From NCBI RefSeq assembly GCF_000508245.1, contig NC_023062.1:633254-697253 (forward strand): a stretch of 64,000 nucleotides of DNA, read 5' to 3'. Shown here piece after piece: positions 33,070-42,460 of this stretch. How positions within the stretch are numbered: position 1 is the stretch's first letter; each line of letters begins with the position of its first letter. The notes under the pieces were generated by a model. The model was not told where the DNA came from, did no database searches, and was given only the letters and a program-made list of their open reading frames with translations. This stretch comes from Mycoplasma ovis str. Michigan. GTDB lineage: Bacteria; Bacillota_I; Bacilli_A; Mycoplasmatales; Mycoplasmoidaceae. A program made the position numbers and the translations under genes.

Positions 33070-33993
33070 ATGTCCTTATTTTCAAAATCTTTACTTTCTT
33101 TTTTAGGATTGGGCAGTGGAGTTATGGGAGCTCTACTTGGAATTATGAAGGAGAGTTGGTCAGGAAGGGGCATGTCGCAAGTTCAAGTTGAAGCTGTTTC
33201 AAATGTTTTGTCAGAGGGGAGTGTGACAAACTTACAGTTCGATAGTCAGAGTCGCCCTGATGTTGACGTTGGGAAAAGAGAAGATTCTTCTTCTGAGGGA
33301 GAGTTGGGATTGTCTGCTTCTCAAAAATCACATTCGGATGAAACAACTAAGTCTATAGAAGATGGAGAAGAACCTAAATTAGGTAAAGAGCCAAGGGTAC
33401 AAGCTAATTTACCAGAGAAAGTTGAAACGCAACTAGAAGAGGCGAAAGAAAGTTCAGAGTCTGGGGATGTGGTTTCGAAACCTAAAGTTTCCCAAGATGA
33501 AGGGAGAGAAGCTGAGTCAGAAATAAGTTCTACAGACTTAAGAGAAGGTGAAGATAGAAATAATCTCGACGAACTTTCTGAGATTTCTACATCTATATCT
33601 GGAGCGAGTGAATACGTAGATGTGTCCTCTTCTGGAGAAAACCGTAAAGGTTTGAAGAGCGGTTCATTTAAGATGGACTCAAAATTTTACGACAGTTTGG
33701 AAGAAAATGAATTAGCACCTGAGGATTGTCAAAGGCAAGAAAGAAAAGAACAAATTACATTTTCTTGTCGTTGGGAGCTTTCAAAGCCTGAAACTAATAT
33801 AAGTTTTTCTTTTTCTAAGTCAGAGGTCCCTAAACTAGAAGGGAAACGATGAGATGATTTACTAGTAATTTCAATTTATACATATTTAGAAAATTTGGAA
33901 GTAGGATTGTTATTCAGCGATAATAGAGCGGAAGAAATCAAAATCCCTATTGATTTGCCTAAAGATTATCTACAGCAGATGGGTTTGTTATAG
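33070..33993 (+). CDS. Family A secreted acidic protein
   Basis: 307 aa from ATG, one TGA-Trp at 33850. Leader MSLFSKSLLSFLGLGSGVMG, a Ser/Glu/Asp-rich middle, then ELAPEDCQRQERKEQ, FSCRWELS, TNISFSFSK, RWDDLLVISIY, EIKIPIDLPKDYLQQ. Intact, the longest clean family A copy here. Confidence 0.8.
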
Positions 33994-34300
33994 TAACAAG
34001 TTATAAGATACTAACTATCTAACGTAGAAGTCATTAATTCAAAAAGAACAACAGATCACTTGTACTTTTTTTAACGTTGTTCATTTATTCCTAGTCACTA
34101 TAGAAAAGAAGAGTAATAATTAAATTTTTTCTAAAAATCTATAAATCTTCTAGATTCTTAAGTTAATTTCGTTTTTCTATCTCTCGCCACTTCAAGTTTC
34201 TCTAAATTCTTCTTTTCAAATTAATTAACAAAAATATCAAAATTAATCTTTTTTCAACTAAACAGTTCCGAAAACACTTGTCAACTAAACAAAACAAAAA
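33994..34300. other. Convergent intergenic region
   Basis: About 305 AT-rich bases between converging genes. GAACAAC (34046-34052) and GTTGTTC (34076-34082) could pair into a weak stem with a 23-base loop; nothing else is evident. Confidence 0.35.
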
Positions 34301-34963
34301 CTAAGCTGATCCTGAACTATTTAAAAACCATTCGGGTAGAGGAAGTAGGAGATACACTTCTCCTTTCCCCAATCCTCCACTATCGATGGAAACAGAGTCT
34401 ACTCTTTTATTAGGTATTTGTGTTTGATCTAATAATGGTTCTCAAGTTCCGGAGATAGTTGTCTTTAGTCCCGAGCCATTAAAAGTCATAATATATTTAC
34501 TTTTTCGATGCGTTATGCTTTCCACCTGCTCATAATGTGTATCGATTTCAAAATCCTTCAAAGACCCCTTTAAAACTTCTTCTTTCAGAAAAATCTTTGG
34601 AAATAATCCCTGTCAATATTCTGATAGTGAACTATGTTCATTTTTAGTTGAATTTTTGCAATCAACTGCAACATAGTTTTCTTTATTTTTGTCGCGACCT
34701 GAAAGAAAATCTTCTCATTCCTTGAGAAGTGAGGTTAATTTACAACTTCCCTTTTCTTCACCCTTTCCAGCTCCAGAACTAACTACTTGTTCTCCTGATT
34801 CTCTTGTGATTATTTGGTCGGGTTGAGGTTCAGCGATTTTTAAAGTCTTGGGTTGAGCTTTAGAACTTACAGTATTTTGTGTTTGAGAAAAATATATTGG
34901 TATTCCGGCACAACATCCCCCTATGGCTAAAATTGCAGAAAAAATTTTCAATCCTGCCGGCAA
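34301..34963 (-). CDS. Family C secreted protein, TTG start
   Basis: 220 aa from TTG at 34963. Leader PAGLKIFSAILAIGGCCAG, GSCKLTSLLKEW, GRDKNKENYVAVDCKN, WQGLFPKIFL, MTFNGSGLKTTISGTW. Three TGA-Trp. Very similar in order and spacing to the plus-strand copy at 45245 (NYVAVDC versus DYVAVDC; WQGLFPQIFL). Confidence 0.77.
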
Positions 34964-35249
34964 GATAGAAGAAATTGAACTTCCTTATATGTGACTAGAT
35001 TATATTGAGTTTGTTGGTCTGAGAAGTAATAAGATTTGAAAATATTTAACTTAAAAACTATCTAAAAATTACATAAATTTCTTCCTCTAAATAATTACTT
35101 ATACATAACTGAACTAAATGCAGATTAAAACAACATCATTATCAACTATTTAACATTTTCTTGTTTTTTTCTTGAAATTTCCCTAAAAACCAATGATAAC
35201 TACCAAGTAACTCACAAGAATCCAAAATAATTAACTCTAAAAATTAGAA

Positions 35250-35813
35250 ATGTTTGCCAACATTTCTTTCTTGTCACTCAAAACTGGGGGGGGCTTAGTC
35301 TTACTCTTGGGATGATGTGGCACGTTCGCAACAACTACAATGTTTAAGAATTTTCCAAAAGATTGTATGAAGAAGGCCAAATTTAAGCGTCTCAGAGTTA
35401 GGCGGGAGTGCTATAAATTATTTACAAACTCTAGTCAAGGAGAATTGATAGTTTGTCCTGATCAAAAAGAATGGACTAATCCTGTTTTTTAATTACGTTG
35501 AAACAGAAGAGAAGGTCACAACCGTAATCATTACACTGAAGTAACAAAAATAAAGGTAGAAAAAACTCCCGAAAAAACACCAATTGAAGTAGAGTTCCCC
35601 GACTTACACAAAAATATCACCATGAGTAAAAAATATGTAGATATTTTGGGCACACAAGTAGACAAGTTAGAGAATCTGAATTCTCTGGACTTGAAGCAAA
35701 AATGTAAATTTGAAACTCAGGAGAAGACTTTTCCTAAATTAATTTGTGATAAATATTCTCAAGAACTTCGTTATAGACAGTACTATTTAATTCCTCAAAT
35801 TGTTTCTAAATAA
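35250..35813 (+). pseudogene. Family B paralogue with in-frame poly-G and a TAA stop
   Basis: ATG at 35250; the leader MFANISFLSLKTGGGLVLL carries the G8 run (35286-35293) as GGG in frame. The body CYKLFTNSSQGELIVCPD is followed by TAA at 35490, where the gene at 6969 has Tyr (NFYLRW), then continues in frame (LRWNRREGHN, TEVTKIKV, LGTQVDKLENL, YSQELRY, LIPQIV). One TGA-Trp in the leader. The poly-G is ON but the product is truncated at 80 aa. Confidence 0.7.
35286..35293 (+). repeat. Poly-G tract (G8) in a signal peptide
   Basis: Eight G on the coding strand (AAAACTGGGGGGGGCTTAG); here eight keeps the frame. Confidence 0.9.
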
Positions 35814-35855
35814 AAACTCCCTCATAACCTTAATCCCTGCGGGAGGGGATTTAAT

Positions 35856-36050
35856 ATGCGCAGATCCAATAATACTTAAAACAGAAAGGTCAATTGGAGA
35901 GAAAAGTCCAGAATAAGACGTAGAAGTGTAATTCTGACATATGCTTATGTTGATAACTTAAATTTCGAACGTGCAAAACATAAATTTTTTGATTTATTTG
36001 ACAGTAAAATTAAAGGAAAATTTTGACATCCAAAGAAAAAATATTCTTAA
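35856..36050 (+). pseudogene. Small basic protein with strong ribosome site, one TAA stop
   Basis: ATG at 35856 lies 7 bases after GGGAGGGGA (35840-35848), one of the best Shine-Dalgarno matches in the window. The frame reads MRRSNNT, TAA (35877), NRKVNWREKSRIRRRS, VILTYAYVDNLNFERAKH, FFDLFDS, FWHPKKKYS. Beyond the stop it is 56 codons of plausible basic protein with one TGA-Trp. It is unlike any paralogue family here. I do not recognise it; a decayed housekeeping gene is possible. Confidence 0.45.
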
Positions 36051-36107
36051 AAAATATATATATATCTAAAAGATCTTTAGATAGTTTTTAGTAAGAATTA
36101 ATTAGCT

Positions 36108-36841
36108 ATGCCCATAAGTACCAATGCACTTGCTTTAGTTGCTGGAATTGGAGAGGGTTGCGCAGGTATTCATTGACTACTTAGACAACAATAAGGTTCT
36201 TCTAGTGGTAATCCTGTAATTCAAGCAGTTCAGTCTGATAATCCGTCTTCAGACGTATCTGTTGTAACTTCAGATTCCCTTTCTGCTCCCGTTACTAGTG
36301 AAGAAGCTATTTCTGAAGCCCCCGCATTGAAGGCTCAAGAAGTAGCTACTCCAGCAACTATTACACCAGGAGTAAAAGAAATTGTGGGAAATTGTGTAAT
36401 AATAAAAGCACAAATTAGTCTTGGCGACACTGAGGATATTACAGAAGAAGAGAGGGTTCTAGAAGAAGCTATTTGAAATTCTGGCAAGGAAATAAGTGTA
36501 GACAATTTTCTATCTGTTTCTTGTACTAATACTTATGAAGGGGGAGATGTTAAGTTCCCTAGTAATTGAGAAGGATAATTTCCAAACAATCTCTTTACAG
36601 GTAGGGATGAACTAAGTAAGGGAAATAAGCTTGAAATAAAAATTCAAGTTACGAAAAAAGAAGAAGATTCAGAAAACTCTCGGAAGATAGTATTTACAGG
36701 GAATAAATTTGAGTCTACTGTGACGGGGAAGTGAACAGGAGAAGTAATAACGGACTTTGAAATCCGGAAAAACACGTAAATGTGGTTAATATAACTAACC
36801 CCTCTTCCTCTCCAAATGTAGCTTTCATAAAAGTCAGTTAA
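36108..36841 (+). pseudogene. Family C paralogue with two TAA and one frameshift
   Basis: ATG at 36108; leader PISTNALALVAGIGEGCAG. TAA occurs at 36192 (after LLRQQ) and at 36576 inside the GLFP-type motif (NWEG-stop-FPNN, where relatives have Leu, TTA). A frameshift near 36750-36775 separates VTGKWTGE from VNVVNIT. The copy fragment at 41404 is its closest relative in the window. Confidence 0.68.
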
Positions 36842-37134
36842 GTAAATAATCTAAAAGCCAAAATTTAAGTGAAAAATTTGAAAACTTTTAACTAGAGGTA
36901 AGGTAGAAAAAGCAGTTTTAAGAACAATTTCTAAAGAGGTTAGTATCTAAAACTTTAGGTTACTGTTTAGGATTAAAAATTTGAGAGAAGGGAAGAAGTT
37001 AAATGTTTACAAAAAGAATATGAAACAAATTCTTCTATTAGTTTTCCTGTAGAAGAGAGGTAAATGGAAATAAATAGATTTATTTAAAAAATTTACATGG
37101 ATTTTTAAAGAAAACTTCCGTATTTATAAATCTA

Positions 37135-37611
37135 TTATTGGGAACAATTTAATTTTCAATCATTTGCTTCCTTTTCCTCGAGTTTGCATTTTTCAATCTC
37201 CAATTTTTGTCCGTTACCAACTTCCCCTCTTTTAAATAAAACGTCTCCTTTTTCACTAAATAATTCTTCGGAAGGAAAAAATAAAATTGGGCTATCTTTT
37301 TTAGAATCTTTTAACTGTACTTCTATAGTTACTTTTCTAAATATCAAACTATCTACTAACAAGGAGGTCAAGTCCCAATGACTTTTAAATCACTTAAATT
37401 GAACTTTTTTATCTTTTAGGTTTCCTGCCCCATTTAGACAAACAATTAACTCTCCTATATTGTCTTCTGAACCCTTAACTACTTTGCAATTCCCTTCCTT
37501 CTTTGCCTTCTCTTCTAAAGTTGGATATTGTTTTAAAACAGAACTTAAAGTTGCGGGAACGACTGAAGCAACTCCTGCTGTTCCCGCGAGAACTGGAATA
37601 ATAATTTTCAA
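37135..37611 (-). CDS. Family D secreted protein, TTG start
   Basis: 158 aa from TTG at 37611. Leader KIIIPVLAGTAGVASVVPA, NCKVVKGSEDN, LIVCLNGAGNL, FKWFKSHW, VTIEVQLKDSK, KCKLEEKEANDWKLNC. Two TGA-Trp. First gene of the second D-E block. Confidence 0.75.
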
Positions 37612-37679
37612 CTCTAAGGTAACTAAAAACTAATTTTTCTCTAAATTAATTTTTATTTAATCCTATTCAAGAATTAAGA

Positions 37680-38209
37680 TTAAGCAACTGCGGACTTCGT
37701 GCAATCTAATATTCAGTTTTCATTATTGCCTTTTATTTCACAATTAGATCCTCAAAGCTGCAACTTTCTTGAGTCTTTAAAATGGCGTCTGTAGAAACTA
37801 AAGAACATGTCGGATTTAAGGTAAATCACTTGTCTTCTAAACCTACGACAGTTACAGTTACATTTCCCTCAACTTGCAACTTCAATAAATAACAATCATT
37901 TTCTGGAAATCTTTGATTTTCAATTTCCAAAAATGTTTGATTTAAGTGTTTATCAAACCATTTGAATCTTAGATTGAAATTTTCAGGCTTATTTTTTGCT
38001 TTGAATAGGCAAGAAAGCAATTCTTCTAACTTGTTGGAATTATTTTCTTGTCCAAACTTATCTTCGCAATTCCTTGCCTCTAATCTAACGGATTCTCCCT
38101 TATCAGTTGAGTTATTGGAAAAAATATTTACATTAAATAAAGAAGGTACAACTGCAGTTGAACCAATTAAACCGCCAACAAGGGAAAGAAAAGCTTTAGA
38201 GGAAAACAA
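37680..38209 (-). pseudogene. Family D paralogue, frameshifted in the C-terminal half
   Basis: ATG at 38209; leader MFSSKAFLSLVGGLIGSTA, NCEDKFGQE, LLSCLFKAKN, LRFKWFDKH, VEGNVTVTVVGLEDK. The frame then departs near 37826; the proper family D ending (YLKSDMFFSF, SNCEIKGNNENWILDC) is in another frame and ends at 37680. About one base is missing or two extra. Confidence 0.65.
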
Positions 38210-38238
38210 TTTAAGTTCCTTTTATTAAATGACTTAAA

Positions 38239-38859
38239 TTAGGGATTTTCTTGACAACTAACTCTTCATTTTTCATCTCCTGATAAAGATTCTTCTATCT
38301 TACATTGTTTTTCACTAAAAGATTTTCCACCTACAGCAGAAGTAAAAACACTTCCTTTCAGGGTAATCATTTCTGGTGTCAAGTTAAATCTAACATGTTT
38401 GGAACCTAATTCATTTTCTTTACTTAAATTAATCACCAATTCACTTGAAGTAAACCTTAAATTCTCAACTGAGATAGGCATCGAATGCGAATTAGAGTAA
38501 TACTCAAATTCTACTTTTGAACTCCTAAAACTTTCCCTGCATGCCCTTATCCAAGAACTATCTTTAATAGACTTCACAATTTCTCTACATAAAGTTGGGT
38601 TATTATGTCTTTCTTCTAATTTTTTCGCCAAAGATGTAGAAGGAGAAGTGGCCGAGACATCTTCTGTTATTTCCTTAGATATTTCTGTTTGTTGGGAAGA
38701 AACTTCACTCTTTTCTTCAGGTAAGGTAATTTCTGCTTTTTCCAAAACTACCGAATCTGTAGAAGAATCAAAGGAAGATTTAGTAATTATTGTGGCAGGA
38801 ACTGCAGTACCCACTACAGCAATACTTCCCAAAAGTGTTGCTTTTAAAGATAAAAACAT
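38239..38859 (-). CDS. Family E secreted protein
   Basis: 206 aa from ATG at 38859. Leader MFLSLKATLLGSIAVVGTA, short acidic linker, NPTLCREIVKS, WIRACRESFRSSKVEFEYY, PISVENLRF, AVGGKSFSEKQCKIEE, WRVSC. Closest to 21641. One TGA-Trp at 38266. Confidence 0.78.
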
Positions 38860-38936
38860 AAACTAAAAAAACTAAAAACTATATTTTATTGATCTTTTCT
38901 ATATCTAATGAAATGGAATGTTAGATAATCTAAAAA

Positions 38937-39632
38937 CTATTTAGAATCTTTGTAACATTTTATTTTTCAATCTTCTTGTTGAGACCCATCTTTCTTAGTT
39001 ATTTCCAATTTACATTGTTTTTCAGTAAACTTTTCCCTTTCAACGTTGGTAAGATCCATTAACAACTTTCCAGTAAATACATCTTCAGAAAAATCCATTT
39101 GCTTATTGTCTAACCCTAAACTATCTAATTTAGTTAAGTTAAAAAATAATGCACTATATGTTTGTCTCATGTCTCTAACTTTTATAGGCATTTCTCCTAT
39201 TTGATCTGGATAGTACATAAATTCAATATCTAGACCATCTTTATTTAACTTACATACTCTTAATTTAGATTTGTCTTTATTAGATGCCAAAACATCCCTA
39301 CATAAATCTGGATTATCAGTTCTTTCTTTATATTTTCTAGCTTCATCTAATTCAGTTGAAGAGAATTTGGAAGCGGGAGCTGGTTGGGCAGGTTCTACGA
39401 TTCTTGATGCTTTTTGAATTTCCGCAGAAGAACCAGTTAGATATTGTGTTTCTTTAGAAGATTGGGCTACTAGAGTCTGAGTAACTTTGCGTTCTTCCGG
39501 ATCATTGCGGGAAACTACTTCTTTCTTGACAGTTGAAGTTCCGTTAAATTTATAAATAGCTACTGCGGTAGTTATTGCAGAAGCGAGTGAAAAGCCACCT
39601 ATTGCCAACATAAGTTTATGAGCAAGCAACAT
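38937..39632 (-). CDS. Family E secreted protein
   Basis: 231 aa from ATG at 39632. Leader MLLAHKLMLAIGGFSLASA, NPDLCRDVLAS, LRVCKLNKDGLDIEFMYY, QIGEMPIKVRDM, KFTEKQCKLEI, DWKIKC. The MLLAHKL leader and QIGEMPI block pair it with 23081, so the two D-E blocks share at least two corresponding genes. Confidence 0.78.
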
Positions 39633-39819
39633 TTTATATAAACAAAGAAATTTTAGAAACAGACTAAGTTATTTTTCAATAGCTTTTTTGTAATCAATTT
39701 TTCCAGCCTCTATATCTCTGTATGTAAATAAGGATCTAAGAATTTAATTTCTGAAAAAACTTAAGAAGTGATTAAAGAAACTAAAAACTTTTATGTTTTT
39801 GAAGAAAAATTAATTGAAC

Positions 39820-40320
39820 TTAACAACTTATTTTCCAATTTTATTCTCCTCGAACGTAATCAGTAACTTTACATGAAGAGAAATCAAACTCTCATTCATT
39901 TTCAATAGGCATTTTTCCTAAATGAGTATCTCCCTGACCTTTAAATACTTATGATTCGAACTGTCACAATCTGGAACCAACATTCTCTGCACCTTCCAAC
40001 ACAATTCTCAAATTTCCTGAATCTGTTATTGTCATCCCCTTGACAACTTTTGGTTGAGAATCTCCTCATGAATCAAATCATTTAAATTTCACTACCGATT
40101 CTTTTGGAGACTCTTGTTCAGTAATACAAGCTATTAAGTGTCCCCCAAGTTTAACTTGTGGTTTGTTCACTTCGCCCAATACATCTCTACAATTTCCCAT
40201 TCTTTGTGCATGTTGCTCATCCGATAAGTAATCGGTTGAGGAGGTGGTTGAGTAAACTGTAGCAGAAATGCCTGCCACCCCGCCGATTAAAGGAATGGCT
40301 AGCTTATGAGAAAACAACAT
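39820..40320 (-). pseudogene. Family D paralogue with two TAA stops
   Basis: ATG at 40320; leader MLFSHKLAIPLIGGVAGIS, NCRDVLGE, LIACITEQE, KFKWFDSWGD, LRIVLEGAENVGS, then TAA at 39949, FKGQGDTHLGKMPI, CKVTDYVRGE, TAA at 39841, NWKISC. Three TGA-Trp. The leader (LFSHKLA) resembles the family E LLAHKL rather than other D leaders, suggesting exchange of leaders between families. Confidence 0.65.
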
Positions 40321-40379
40321 ATGTCAATCAAAAATTTATTCCTAAATCTTTTGAGAATTTTATTCCAAATATATTCCGA

Positions 40380-41404
40380 TTACTCTTCTGATCTAAGTAG
40401 ATTTATATCTTTAATATTTACCTTCAAATTCATCAAATCTAACAACCTTTTAGCAATTTGTAATTCAATTAGAGAGAAAGAATTTTCTTCCATCTTATTT
40501 AAAGAGACTTCTCGTAGATGGAAATCTTGCAGAGCTCTTGTTCAATGTGCTAAAGCTCTTTCTCTAGAAATCTTCTGTCTTTCGTGGGAAATAGTACGAG
40601 AAATGTTATTTACTCCAGATATAGCCTTCTTAAATTCATCTTCTTTGTCATAAAAATATCTGTAAGGATTTTCTTCTCATTTTCCTCAATCATTTGTAAG
40701 AACTCTGGTTTTGCTTACATCATTTTTTGTAACCTCAATCTTCCCTCCAGTTAACTTAATTTGATTTAAAGCTTTTTTTATCTCTGTTGAAGAAGGTGTT
40801 TGTTTAGGCTCAAAGGAGGGCTTCCCAGATTCTTCTATTATCTTTCTAATGTCATTTAAATCGTCAGTTAATTTTTCTCTGTGTTCGCGAAGGTTGCTAT
40901 AAAGCTCATAAATTTTTTGCAACAAAAACCTATCTTCTCTAGAAAGGGAAGGTAGAGGGAATGACTTTATTTTCTTAGTAAACGAATCCTATACTTGTTG
41001 TTTAATCTTGCGAAAATTGTATAAATCTGCTTTTTTCTTCACTTCATTTCCCCTTAAATGATTGTGAACTGTAACTTCATATTTCTGGGAGACTTCCTCT
41101 TCCAGTTCCTTTACCTTATCAGAAGTATCAATTTCTTTTATTACATTCTTCACTGTAGATGAGACGTCTTCGTCTCCTCTTTTTAAGATATCTACTGATA
41201 GGGAATCTTCTCCTTTTCCAATCTCCAGATTTACTTGAGGTAAGTCAACTATATTTCCTTGTAAATCTAAATTATCTTATGAGGATTGGCTTTCTTGTTT
41301 TATATCTAACTTATTGTCTTGGTGTCTCGAAATATCGTCAGTGTGTTTTCGAAGTAATTTATGCCCCCCCCAGTCGTTCTCTTTTATATTCTCAAATAAT
41401 CCAA
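40380..41404 (-). pseudogene. Family F paralogue, 5'-truncated, with G8 and two stops
   Basis: The signal peptide is missing: at about 41404 the sequence changes to the plus-strand family C fragment. From HHKYFGLFENIKEND the frame passes through the G8 run (41371-41364, in frame), then TAA (41277), LPQVNLEIGKGEDS, TAG (40989, near the family Trp), KIYELYSNLREHREKL, NDWGKWEENPYRYFY and a final helical part. Not expressible. Confidence 0.7.
41364..41371 (-). repeat. Poly-G tract (G8) in a truncated family F gene
   Basis: Eight G on the coding strand (GACTGGGGGGGGCATAAA), same position relative to the body as in 24209 and 1152; eight keeps the frame here. Confidence 0.88.
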
Positions 41405-41704
41405 AATACTTATGATGGTTCAGATTCTGAAATTCATAGAGATTGAGAAGGTTCATTCCCAAACAATCTTTTTGTAAGTAGAGATACATTAATAAAAGGA
41501 AAAGGTCTTGATATGAAGATACAAGTTACACCACTAGATTCAAGCAATTACCGAAAGATTACTTTTGAAAGTTATAAATTTACTTCTCCTGTAGTGGGGG
41601 AATGAAGAGGAGAAAGTGAATTATCAGGAACAAAGAATGTCAAAACTATTCATATCACAGATCCAAAAATGCCCCAAAACAGAATCTATCTCGCATTTAA
41701 TTAG
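41404..41704 (+). pseudogene. Family C 3'-fragment
   Basis: Begins abruptly within the family C domain (NTYDGSDSEIHRDWEG, compare NTYEGGDVKFPSNWEG at 36108) and runs intact to TAG at 41702: SFPNNLFVSRDTL, LDMKIQV, SPVVGEWRG, ITDPKMPQNRIYLAFN. No start. It abuts the truncated family F gene, so the junction is a recombination scar. Confidence 0.7.
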
Positions 41705-41715
41705 GTAATTTTTAA

Positions 41716-42360
41716 ATGGCTTTAAATCCTAAGCTATTTACTTTAGTTGCTGGAGTTGGAGGGGGATGTGGAGTAGTTCCTTTCTTATTTGGGCAAAACA
41801 ATAGTTCAGGTTTAACTGAAACTCAAGCTGCACAAAACAGTGTTACTGAGACTTCTGGAACTGCCGTTTCTGACCCTGTTCCTGAAACTCCTGCAGATCC
41901 TGAAAGATTAGAGCAAAAGGCTCAAGAAACTGATGAAACTCAATCAACAGTGGTTCCAAAAGTGGAAACAGGAAATTGCACAGTTCTTGCTAATCCTCAA
42001 GATATAGTAGATATGTTGTACGATCATTTTTTTGAGTTGGAAATGGATTACATCTTTTTTTCTTGTCAAGATACTGGAGACAAAATAATGCCTACAGACT
42101 GAAATGGCGCATTTCCAAGGGATTTAGTTATTGATGAACAGAAAATGAGAACTGGCAATAAATTCGACTTAATGACTGAAACTACAGAAAGTGATTCAGA
42201 GAATTACAAAACAGTTTTAAATAGTGATAAGTTGAAGGGTTCGAGTGTATTGGGAACTTGGAAAAAACCTTTAGAAATAAAAGAAGAAAAAATAGTTGCC
42301 CCTATCACTATTTCAGAAGATTCTAAAAAAATTTATCTAATATTTAAAGATGTTTTTTAA
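41716..42360 (+). CDS. Family C secreted protein
   Basis: 214 aa from ATG. Leader MALNPKLFTLVAGVGGGCG, Thr/Glu/Pro linker, GNCTVLANPQD, DYIFFSCQDT, WNGAFPRDLV, KLKGSSVLGTWKK, KKIYLIFKDVF. One TGA-Trp. Starts 11 bp after the preceding fragment. Confidence 0.78.
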
Positions 42361-42388
42361 AAGATAATCTACTAATAACTTCGGTTCG

Positions 42389-42432
42389 ATAATTTTTTAA
42401 GCTTTAGACAATTAGTTCTTTTAAGAAATTAT
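42389..42432. terminator. Possible stem between convergent genes
   Basis: AATTTTTTAA and TTAAGAAATT pair with one wobble, with an 18-base gap between them, in the gap between the converging genes ending at 42360 and 42461. Weak. Confidence 0.3.
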
Positions 42433-42460
42433 TGCCTGTTTAAAACAAACTAGATTCCAA

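Noticed and set aside
39949-39965. GATTCGAA resembling a tRNA T-loop
   Set aside because: No acceptor or anticodon stem can be formed around it, and it lies within a family D pseudogene.
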